Below, piece after piece: positions 46,990 to 57,042 of a DNA stretch of 64,000 nucleotides. Within the stretch, counting starts at the first letter, position 1. Each line of letters begins with the position of its first letter. Origin of the DNA: Paragordius varius. Taxonomy: Eukaryota; Nematomorpha. The stretch spans positions 12,772,001 to 12,836,000 of the forward strand of contig OZ176054.1 in NCBI GenBank assembly GCA_964247055.1. Direction: 5' to 3'. The position numbers and the translations under genes are program-made. The notes under the pieces are model-generated. The model saw only the letters and a list, made by a program, of their open reading frames with translations, did not search any database and was not told where the DNA came from.

Positions 46990-48796
46990 TTTTTACTTTT
47001 GTTTGATTCCCTATGAAGAGTAGATATTTGTTTAAATATTGATATAAAATGGGCTAGTATTATTCATGCAGTCAACTGTTGAATACACACCTAATTTATT
47101 AACCAAATTCAGACACTATTCAATTTTTGAACAAATAAAGTTAAGAATGTAAAAAGGGACAAATTTATAAAGTTGAGTTTATGTTATGCCATATTATAAA
47201 ATTATGGATTTTCGCTAGGAAAGAAACATATTACACGCGTGATTCCGCATCTCAAATAAAATAAATTCCATATTTTTTAATACTGACTGATGTTGTATAT
47301 TATATAAATTAACAATCGAGTATCGCCAAATTTTTTGTCATTTTTATATAAAGATAAACACCCTCAAGATGGAAATAGGCCCTGCTTATCAATAAAAAAT
47401 GAGTGTTAAATTTTCGGATATTTATTAAATAATATTGAGTAAGGTTAAAATTTAGTGAATAAATAATTATTAAATATACCATATCTACTTCATTTATAAT
47501 TAAATTTTCATACCGCCACCTTATTTTATTTTTTTTCCTTTTGTTTCTAAATAAGCCAAATTATGTTCTTTTATAACATGGATATGCCTAAGAATTAATC
47601 CTCTTATTCATATACAAACTCATTTCTTAAAAATCCAATTTAAATTGTTCTTTCAAAATAATAAATTCCTTATGAGATCAGAAAAGTTCATATTATTTTT
47701 TACATAATCTAACAATGTAAAAAAATAAATAGATGGCCTAAAGTCATTTTGATATACAACCAAGTTTTTAGCATTTTTTGAACGCCGAGATCTTTTAATA
47801 TTTTTGACTCACAATTTCATACGATATATATATATTTTATTTTTACTGAACATAATTTGAATTCTATTTTAAGCCAGATTTATAAATATCTTAACGGTGT
47901 TGATTTTTAGCTGCATTCTGGGCAGGATTCATAATTAATTTTCAACCCTAAGATTGTAAAAAGCAAACATAATATATTTTTTCGTTCTCGCTATTTAGAT
48001 AGACTTATTTAGAAAAAATGTCAAGGTAATGCCAATTTTACCAAGATTTTGTGAGTCTATTTTGCAAATTATGGATAATTTTCAGCGGTCCGAGTATATA
48101 AAGTCTGGAATTACGGATGTAGGACACCCCTGAAAGGATTTTAATGCGCTTTTTGTGGGTATTTTTTTAAAAAATAATAAAATATTTTATTCCAATCATA
48201 AACTGGCTCATTTAAGATCTCTTTAACATTGTTATATTAATATAATGAGTATATAAAGAAAGAATAGAATATAAAATAAAATTAAAACTAAATAATTAAG
48301 AAATTGACACCTATTTACCTATTTTTACATGTTGCACAAAAATAAAGAATTGAAATATTACCGGAAATCCTGAAAGAGGCAAGGCACGCTTTAAAAGCTT
48401 TTTTAAATATCATTTCTAATTGTTTTACTTTTAATCAATTAATAAAAATTAATTTTATGTAAATATTTTTATTTAAAATTACAAAAAACTAAAATGATTT
48501 TATATATATAGTTATTTCTTAATTTGTTATTATATCGCAATGTATATAAAATCATTATTTGTTTAGTATTAAATTCAATAAGTGTCGAATGATTTTTAAA
48601 TAAATTAAAAATTAATAAAAAATAATATTAATTAATATAAATACATATATATATATATATATATAAATAATTGTATGAAATATGATATTGAAATAAAAGT
48701 TGACAAATTATTTAAAAGTTATGAACTTGATTCATTAAATAAAATATATGATATTTAAGTAATTAGAATTTTATATAGCAGCCCTCTTCTAATTAA
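46990..48796. other. AT-rich DNA, no gene recognised
   Basis: One stretch (about 47980-48090: ttcgttctcgct, ttatttagaaaaaatgtc, ttaccaagattttgtga) recurs with changes at about 60400-60490, so it contains an old dispersed repeat. Nothing else is supported. Confidence 0.5.
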
Positions 48797-51601
48797 ATGA
48801 TTGAAAATAAGATTATATCTACCAATTTTTTTATCGAAAATATTTTAAATAACACCAAGACACATGTGCAAACCCATGGAAACTTTAAAAACGAAATTTA
48901 TAAAAATTATAATTTAACTGAAAATTTGCAAAATTCCAGGCCGGAACACGCGAATTTATACGGACGTAACAAGCTAAATCTCAAAGCAAATAATTTCTTT
49001 CAAAAAGATTCCAATATCGAAACATGTGATAGTGTTAATATATTGAATTATTGTGATAATAATCCAACCTTTAAAATAAAAACGTCAAACTACTCACATT
49101 ATGAAAATCGACAAAAAGCTGACTCAATATTATCTTCGGAATATTTAAGTGTTTTTACATCACCATTAACCAAAATTGAATTATATCCTCAAATAACTAT
49201 TGCTCAAGGAATGAACTATACTTTTACTTCAAATTCAGTCAATAGTTACCTCTCCAAAATAAATGGTAACTATATTATTATTCCCCTGTTTTTAAATACT
49301 TTTTTTAATAAAGATTGAAGATTTAAATTTACACATGATATGGATATCAAATTTACTTACTAAGCCGATGGGATTAAAATAAATATAATTCGTATATAAA
49401 ATTTTTAGCCTAAATTTTGATCAAAAAACCAAAGATACACAGTTTTTCTAATTTACGATCCAATAAAAATTAAATACACCCTTTACAAATTTTTGTAATT
49501 AAGTTAAAATATGTGCTGTAAGAACGATAGAAAGGTATCTATCTAATATATATATGGTATGAGAATAAACTTATAAAAAAAATGCTGGTTAAGCATTAGA
49601 TTTTTTACAAATTTATCACAAAAAGTTTCAAAAGAAAATTTTATTAAAAAATAAACTGTGTGCAAAAAAATTTTAACAAAAATTTTTCATGAAATAGTTT
49701 ATAACCAGCGTATTCATTTGCGTAAATTTTTTTATTTGTTTACGACCTAATTATTGAGATATTGAGAGAAAATCGAAATCGGGCAAAAAGTGAAAATTAA
49801 GGATAATTAAGGATAAATCAAAAAATGATGATAAAAGTTGACATATTAAGTTTAATTATCATTTTAGGAGATATTTCTATACATAAATAGCCTAAAATTA
49901 TATAAATAGGGTTTCTATAAAATCTCATTTCAAAAGATGGCGTTTTCTTTTAACACACTTAAAAGTCAAAAAAAAATTTTATGAACTATATTAAAAAAAT
50001 TATAATATTTATTATCTAAACTCACTATTTAACTCTTAACATTCATATTTTATTCAGTAAAAAACTTCTATATCCAACCAAATATCCGTACACATCCCAG
50101 TAAAAATATTACTTTATGTTAAAACAAACCTGTTAGAGGGATTTATACGGATTGTTGGTTATAAACTTTATAACATCCACTCATTTAAGATTCCAAAATA
50201 AAACAGTATAAAATTTTTATACACTCATAAACCAGATAAAAAAATAAAAAATAAAACATTTTATTTTGATATAGAAGAAGATTATAATAGTGAGTTTAGC
50301 TAGTAGATAATTAAAAATTATCTTATATAGTTTCATAATTTTTTTTGATTTTTATGGGTGTTAAAAGAAAAACGCCATCTTTTGATCTGAAATTTTATAA
50401 AAACTCTATTTATAAGATTTTAGGCTATTTATATATAGAAAATATCTAAAATGAGAATCAACTATAATATCTCAACTTTTATCATTATTTTTAAATAATC
50501 TTTAATTATCCTTAATTTTCACTTTTTGCCCGATTTCGATTTTCTCTTAATATTTTAAAAACTAGGTCGTCAACAAATTAAAATTTTTACGTCAAATGTA
50601 TTCACTGGTCATAAGCATCTCATGAAAAAAAATTTTTTTGTTAAAAAAATTACCCTCTTTTTCGCACACAATGTATATATATAGTGTTCCGAATTTTCCA
50701 TCTTAAAATGTGTCAAACATACAAGTAAAACAAACCAAAAAAACTTGAGAGTTTAAAAATTACTTAATAAATTTATAATGAATGAAAATGGCTAAAACTT
50801 TGGAAATAGTAAGCTTAAAAATTTCATTTTGTGTTTCTTTAACACTCTGCACAAAATAGGCAAGAAAGAACCTTAAAATAAATATATATTCTGATAGATA
50901 TATCAAGCTTATTATTGTGCTTTTTGGGCATTACAAGTGATAGAAGAATTACCCTTGTGTGTAATTGCTTCAGATAGGAAAATCGTAAAATTTTCGCATT
51001 TTATGAGAAATAATTTTTTTTGGTGAAAGCTAAATACACAAATTGTTCGTATTGGAATACTTTGATAAAAACAAATTTTATATTCTTCTAAAACATCTGG
51101 AAGACTAATTTTAAAAAAAATTATGAGGTAATAGATTAGCATCATCGTTATATAAAATTGTAATTACAATATTTTAAATTTTTTGTACCATTTTCACCAT
51201 AATATGCGACTAATTTACATTTCTACTCCTTTATCACCAAAGCGATAAATTATAAATATATAAAAAATGAATTTTTTTTATATTTTTCCATATTTAATAA
51301 TTTTATTTTTCTTACATTTTTTATATACATAGAATCTCATCCAGCTGTAAGAAACATTGTATGCGTACAGCCAGAAACTTTAAATGAGATTAGAGTTGGC
51401 ACCAATGATGTTAAAAGAGCTCCAAAATGCGCTCGATGTCGAAATCATGGTTTCAGTTCTGCCCTGAAAGGACATAAGCGGGTCTGCCGATGGCGATTAT
51501 GTAGCTGTGCCAAATGTCGCCTTATAACGGAAAGACAAAGAATAATGGCTGCTCAGGTCGCTTTAAGGCGCCAACAAGCTCATGAAATGGAAAAATTTTG
51601 A
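48797..51601 (+). CDS. DM-domain (Dmrt/doublesex family) protein, two exons
   Basis: Exon 2 (51333-51601) follows a tatacatag acceptor and encodes a complete DM domain (about residues 186-236 of the proposed product): [19 protein letters not shown], then [11 protein letters not shown] and [19 protein letters not shown]. All zinc-binding Cys and His positions are present. DM proteins are DNA-binding regulators, often of sexual development. Exon 1 is proposed as 48797-49265, an open frame of 156 codons rich in Asn, Ser and Lys. Its donor (aatg/gtaact) gives the phase needed by exon 2, so the product would be 245 residues. The protein stops nine residues after the DM domain, so there is no DMA or doublesex dimerisation domain, and the DM domain is C-terminal instead of N-terminal. 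Exon 2 is secure; exon 1 is less so (about 0.55). Subfamily not assigned. Confidence 0.8.
49655..50675. repeat. Foldback element with arms of about 320 nt, in the DM-gene intron
   Basis: The left arm (about 49655-49980) is the inverted complement of the right arm (about 50330-50675). Shared words include gagaaaatcgaaatcgggca, aaaaagtgaaaattaaggat and aaaagatggcgttttctttt. Arms are roughly 80-85% alike by eye. No coding capacity is seen. Confidence 0.8.
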
Positions 51602-52499
51602 TATACTACATAAAAAATATGTTGTCTAAATATATGTAAATGATTATGTGCGAAAGTTTTGATTTATATGTCAGATAATTGGAATAAATGAAAGAGAGAG
51701 AAGGTTCAGATAGGATCTGGAGAATCAATAATTATAAGTGCCCACGCCGCTGGCAATATAGAGTTAGTTTATCGGTTATGTTTTGTAATGATTTTATATG
51801 AAAAATTACAAACATTAACAAGGAACAATGAAGTTTAAGAAGTTGATAAACCCTTTAATATAATCATTTTTTGGAAATTTATAATTTTTCCATCACCATA
51901 TAATATGATAGTAGCAAAACACTATATTTTTAAAATATGATAATATTTGCATTATCTATCGTATAACCTTCGTGTCCGATATACGAATGTGAACGTCTCA
52001 TAAACTATATTTAAAAGGGGGAAAGGAAATGAGTATTATAATTGGACAGGTTATAAAACCGTAAAAAATAGGGGTTTTCAAGTTTACAGGTCCATTTTAG
52101 ATGCTTTTAGAGACTCAAATATTAAATAAAGTAAAGGATAGGCTTAAAAAATTTGTCCATATGAAAAAATAAATCAAAAAAATAGATTGCAAGCACCCAT
52201 TAAATTACACTCTGTTTGGTGAATATTATATTTTAGATTAAAAAACTGAATGCTCTACCACATTAAATGTACACCCTTAATCCGTAACAATTGGGCGTAC
52301 TATAAACGTCTTCTACAGCATTACTTTTTAATGTGTAAAATTAAGTTCAATCATTAAAAAAATAATAATATTATGATATAATAATTTTTCTAGAATTTTA
52401 AATTAAAATTCAATATAATACTATTAATGGCCTACAAAGTCAGTAAAATTAATTTTAGGGCAGAGGAATGTATCTAATTACAAATATTTGGTAGCAAAT
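51602..52499. other. Downstream region of the DM gene, nothing recognised
   Basis: It presumably holds the 3' untranslated region. No further exon with a DMA domain could be found on the plus strand. Confidence 0.4.
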
Positions 52500-52796
52500 A
52501 CATTAAAATTTGATATTATACGGACAAAACGTAAAAATATGTACTTTAATATTATACGGACAGACCGTAATATAAAGACAAATATATTTTTCAAAAGATA
52601 ACCTACTTTTAAAAAAAATTATAACTAATTGTTTCGTAAAATAGAGATGTATATTGATTACACAATCAATCACATATAATACGATAGTTATTAAATGAAT
52701 TAAATTAAATAAAGTTTGAAAAAGTATGGTTGTCTTTAGAAAAAAAAATTTTGTATTTATATTTTTACGATTTGTCCGTATCATTTTTTAACTGTA
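52500..52796. repeat. CAGT-family MITE, left arm partly doubled
   Basis: The phrase atattatacggacaaaacgt is followed by a second atattatacggacagaccgt before the usual interior. The right end is ccgtatcattttttaactg before TA. Confidence 0.65.
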
Positions 52797-53542
52797 AACA
52801 AACGAAAATAGATTTGTATGAAATATAAACATCCTGAAAACAAGAATTATCATAAAATTTTTAAACAATAGAATTTACTCCTTTTACATTGTTGATTCTT
52901 TAATCATCGTATTGGCTCTATTAATTTAAATTTTCTCATGCACGAAAAAGATAAAAATTGGGCTTAATTTTAATCTGGTATATAATGTTTTTTGCTAATT
53001 TTACGTCTAACTTTTCAAACAAACAATTTTAAAAGCGTTGGTCATGAATCTCAATTTTTCTTCAACTTTTTATATAAAGTCTTTTTTAAAAAATTTTTTT
53101 AAAAATCTATCCTCTACTACCTTTTAACTAAGTTAAATAAAGTATCCAAAATAACATTTGATTCTTAATATAATTATAACATTTTGCTATACACTCAATT
53201 TTAATCAACTGAACGGATCCAATGATTGTCGGTTTCACCTTCCCCAGTTCCTATTATGCTTTTTTGCAGGGAACAAATATTTTCTAAAGAGTTAGGTTGT
53301 AGTTTAGGTTTATTATTGTTTATTAGTCAAATGGGTTAAATTTAAAATTTTCAAATAGTTTCTTCAAATAACCTTGGAAATAAAAATAATTGGGAATTTT
53401 ATCATGGAAAAACATAAAAATTAAAACACTATCTATTACTTTTTCAAATTGACATCCATAAAATCTAGGTCTCACAATTATTATGGCGGAAAATGCCATC
53501 TTTATATTTAATAACAACATAATATGGAAATGATTATTATTT

Positions 53543-53980
53543 GCCTACCTTTGCAATTAGAAGTTTAGTACTCCCTATCAAGCAATAGGCGACTTTATGA
53601 AACGAAAATTTTAAAATGACAGTTTTACCACGTGTCATAGTGTTAGATGCGTTTCGCACTCATTGTGGACTCATCAGTCACACATAATGAGCACGGGTAA
53701 ACACTGTCGTTAAAAGTTTGTATATATATACTGAGTATTTTAAGATTTTAAAAGCTAGTGAAAGAGAAAACAGAGAACTAAAGGCCCAGAGAGGGCAACC
53801 GATTGTACTAGGATCAAGCCAGTTATAATTTCTACTTAATATCCATCAGCCAGGATAGATCTCTGTATTATGTAATTATTAGATATAAAGATGGCGTTTT
53901 CCGCTAAAGAATTTAATCTATAAATATGCTATATATATATATATGTCCTATCCTGACTAATGGATAAGAAGGAGATGTAA
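53543..53980. repeat. Foldback element with hammerhead-like core, left copy
   Basis: It starts gcctacctttgcaattag, the inverse of the end at 56791. It runs through accacgtgtcatagtg, gagaaaacagagaacta, gggcaaccgattgtacta and ccatcagccaggatagatct, and reaches a TA-rich centre near 53935 before breaking off in an inverted segment (cctatcctgactaatgga). Confidence 0.7.
53631..53695 (-). ncRNA. Hammerhead-ribozyme-like core 1
   Basis: On the minus strand: arm atgtgtga, then ctgatgag, a hairpin like tccacaatgagtg, cgaaac, gcatc, and the second arm taacactatga. CUGAUGA and GAAA are intact. Stem II is weakened relative to core 2. Pairing of the two arms would form stem I, with stem III reduced to almost nothing and the expected cut after AUC. 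Confidence 0.45.
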
Positions 53981-54848
53981 ATTTATAAATCACAAAATAT
54001 ATACGACATCATCTATTACGAATAATTCATATTAACTCGATCATTATGGATGAAATAAATCCTCCAACTAAATTAAATGTATATATAATTTTTAACCTAT
54101 ATCAAAATATGAAAAGGTCATTTTATCTTAGTCATAACTCGAAATAAATCGGCGGTTTTTTATATACAAAATAGCCAAAATCAAAAATATTCATTCAAAG
54201 ATATATATAAAATTTAAATGTCTATAATATAAAATTAAGGTCATCTAAACTCAATTATTTTACACAAAAATGAAATGACCGAAGAAAGTGGTATAATTGT
54301 GGAAATTGAAAAAAATCCAATATTTTTCAACAAAACTAATACAATCTCAATAAAAAAAACAAAGAAATGATATATATAAAAAAATACAAGTCGAAATTAA
54401 AATTATGAATGACAAATATATGAACATATATCAAATCAGAAAAAATTAACAACATGGAATTCAAAACAAAGTAAAGTTCGATAATTCCAAATCTGAAATA
54501 AAAACAATTTAAAAACTTGGGAAATCAAATTGCAATCATTAATTTTCGATACAGAAAAACCTATAGAAAGAATACAGGGCGCGGTATATTCAGACGGGTA
54601 AATATTGATTGATAATGTTGATGATGACATATATATTATCCGAGTATAATTATTTATAATTTAAAAATAGAAATCAAATCAGAAACGAAGGATTCAAAAC
54701 CGAGTTTTTGTTTATATAATTTTGGAAAGGTAAGGAGTCCACTTACAAGGAACCCATACACAAAGCTTAGAATAGAGAAAGAAAAAATTGTTATTATAAT
54801 AAAACAATTAATATTTAATAAATATATTAATATGTTTATATCTATTAA

Positions 54849-55427
54849 TCTATATATTTATAAAAATGGAAAATGCTGGCTTTGTAATCTGGTACCGGAA
54901 AACCGGAAGACCCATTCAAATGCAAACATCGAAAAAATATGATCATTAATAAATGTCCCGACAATAGCTTCGCCCTTTTTTTAAAATAGGCCCCCAGTTC
55001 GGGCTTACCCCGTGTGAAAAATGGGTTTTTTTTGAAAACAGTAGTCCACAAAAATCGTGTCTTTGAAACAATTTTCCGGAGAACCGTGTTGGACCATTGA
55101 ATTTCAAATATGATTTTTGTTTAGTTATTTTGGATTGCGCCGAACATAGTCGTCTCGCTTTTTTAATTTAGGCCCTCTTTTTACCCGCTCCCCCCGTAAA
55201 ATGCCACCTTTTTCAAAAAACAAAGTCCACAAAAATATTTTTTTGAATCTATTTTTCACCCAAGTGAACAATACATTAGTATGAATGCAGCGTTTTGAAA
55301 TTCCTATGAGATCATAGCTATCAAATAATTTATATGTGGATCATTTTATTGTCCCTTTTTTCAAAGAGCCCCCCCAGAAGTCCAAAGGACTTCTCTGGGC
55401 TGCGTAGTAGAACGAGATTTACGCTAA
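54849..55427. mobile_element. Non-autonomous Helitron, both ends present
   Basis: It starts tctatatatttataaaaatg after A (54848) and ends ttacgctaa before T (55428). Near the end are the hairpin gaagtccaaaggacttc and the partner gctgcgtagtag. The first 400 bp match the array units at 43950. It is 579 bp long with no coding capacity. Confidence 0.78.
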
Positions 55428-55447
55428 TATATATTTATATATATATA

Positions 55448-55834
55448 CCATTTACAATTCATATTCACCCCTGAACAATTCAAATTCACCCTCGAACAAT
55501 TCAAATTCACCCTCGAACAATTCAAATTCACCCTCGAACAATTCAAATTCACCCTTGAACAATTCAAATTCACCCTAAAAATATATGTGTTTTCGGGCTA
55601 ATATAACTCATCCTTAATATAAAATATATTCTTTTGGCATAGTTTATTATTTTTTCACTATTATATTAATTTTATACGTAATTTTATTTTTTTAAAATAT
55701 AAAAAAATATAGGTAATTTTTAATCTTAAAAACACATAATTTCTTTTAGGGTGAATTTGAATTGTTCGAGGGTGAATTTGAATTGTTCAAGGGTGAATTT
55801 GAATTTTTTAAGGGTGAATTTTAACTGTAAATGG
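55448..55834. repeat. Foldback MITE with 21-mer arrays
   Basis: Starts ccatttacaattcatattc and ends ttaactgtaaatgg, with TATA on both sides (55444-55447, 55835-55838). Six to seven units on the left and four on the right. Confidence 0.85.
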
Positions 55835-55854
55835 TATATACATATATCATGTGT

Positions 55855-55920
55855 TTACCACGTGTCATAGTGTGAGATGCGTTTCGTCCTTGTTGTGAAC
55901 TCATCAATCACACATAATAA
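55855..55920 (-). ncRNA. Hammerhead-ribozyme-like core 2 (best stem I)
   Basis: On the minus strand: ttattatgtgtga, then ttgatgag, stem II ttc-acaacaa-gga, cgaaac, gcatc, tcacactatgacacg. Stem I has six consecutive pairs at the core (gtgtga with tcacac) and extends further. GAAA is intact and stem II is sound. The first core base is U instead of C. Confidence 0.5.
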
Positions 55921-56320
55921 CCGGCAAAAACGGTCAATTAGAAGTTTTTATATATACTGAGTATTTTAAATTTTAAGACCAAAAACTGGTGAAAGAGAAA
56001 ACAGGTTAAGGCCTAGATAGGGCAATCGATTGTACTTAGATCAAGCCAGTTATCATATCTCCTTTTTATCCATCAGCCAGGATTAGATCTCTATATTATG
56101 TCGTTATTAAATATAAAGATGGCGTTTTCCGCTGTTTCAATTTTTGATTATTATATATATATATATATATGCCCTATCCTGGCTAATGTATAAAAAAGAG
56201 ATATGATAATTGGCTTATCTAAGTACAATTGGTTGCCTCTCGGGGCCTTAAGTTGCCTGTTTTCTCTTTCACCAGCTATAATTGGTCTTAAATCATAAAA
56301 CACTAGATATACAAACTTCA

Positions 56321-56378
56321 TTATGTGTGACTGATGAGTCCATAATGAGGACGACACGCATCTAACACTACGTGGTAA
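56321..56378 (+). ncRNA. Hammerhead-ribozyme-like core 3
   Basis: On the plus strand: attatgtgtga, ctgatgag, stem II tcc-ataatga-gga, cgacac, gcatc, taacactacg. CUGAUGA and stem II are perfect, but one A of the GAAA block reads C. Confidence 0.45.
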
Positions 56379-56405
56379 ACATTGTCATCTTAAAATTTTC
56401 CTATA

Positions 56406-56734
56406 CCATTTACAATTCAAATTCACCCTTGAACAATTCAAATTCACCCTCAAATAAAATATATGTTTTTTAAGATTAAAAATTACCAATATTTTTATAT
56501 ATTTTTAAAAAATAAAAATTTTGTTTTAAATTAAAATAATACTATAATAATAATAAAGTATAACATAAACATATATTTCATATTAATAAGAAGTTATATT
56601 AGTTCGAAAATACATAATTTATTTTTAGGGTGAATTTGAATTGTTCAAAGGTGAATTTGAATTGTTTAAGGGTGAATTTAATTTGTTCGAGGGTGAATTT
56701 GAATTGTTCAAGGGTGAATTTGAACTGTAAATGG
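56406..56734. repeat. Foldback MITE with 21-mer arrays
   Basis: Starts ccatttacaattcaaattc and ends gaactgtaaatgg, with TATA at 56402-56405 and 56735-56738. Two units on the left and five on the right. Confidence 0.85.
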
Positions 56735-56870
56735 TATATCATAACCTATTGCTTGATAAGAAGTACTATGACTTCGATTGCAAAGGTAGCCTAATAATAA
56801 TAATAATAATAATCTCCATATTATTTCGTTATTAACCATAATAATCTATTCTAAATATGTATGTTAATTA

Positions 56871-57042
56871 CAGTAGCGTATGGAGTAAAACAATATTAGT
56901 CCATAAAAGAATAAAAATTGTTTTATTAAAAAAACAAGCATGGTTGTATATACACATATCTATAATATATCCCCTTGTTTTTTAAATAAAACACTTTTTT
57001 ATTCTATTATGGACTAATATTGTTTTATGCCATACGCTACTG
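56871..57042. repeat. Compact MITE with long near-perfect inverted repeats
   Basis: It begins cagtagcgtatgg after TA and ends ccatacgctactg before TA. The arms match over roughly 70 bp with few differences (including caatattagtccata and its inverse). Tc1/mariner-like by its TA flanks; a different family from the CAGTAAAAATTG elements. Confidence 0.85.

Larger units (their letters stand above)
55842..56791. repeat. Foldback element with hammerhead-like cores in both arms, right copy
   Basis: The left arm from about 55850 (accacgtgtcatagtgtg) and the right arm (inverse, to gattgcaaaggtagc at 56791) pair through ccatcagccaggatta, gggcaatcgattgtactt and gtgaaagagaaaacagg, around a TA-rich centre at about 56150-56170. 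The right arm is split by a 21-mer foldback MITE at 56406-56734. The outer 80 bp of the left arm are missing. Confidence 0.75.
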
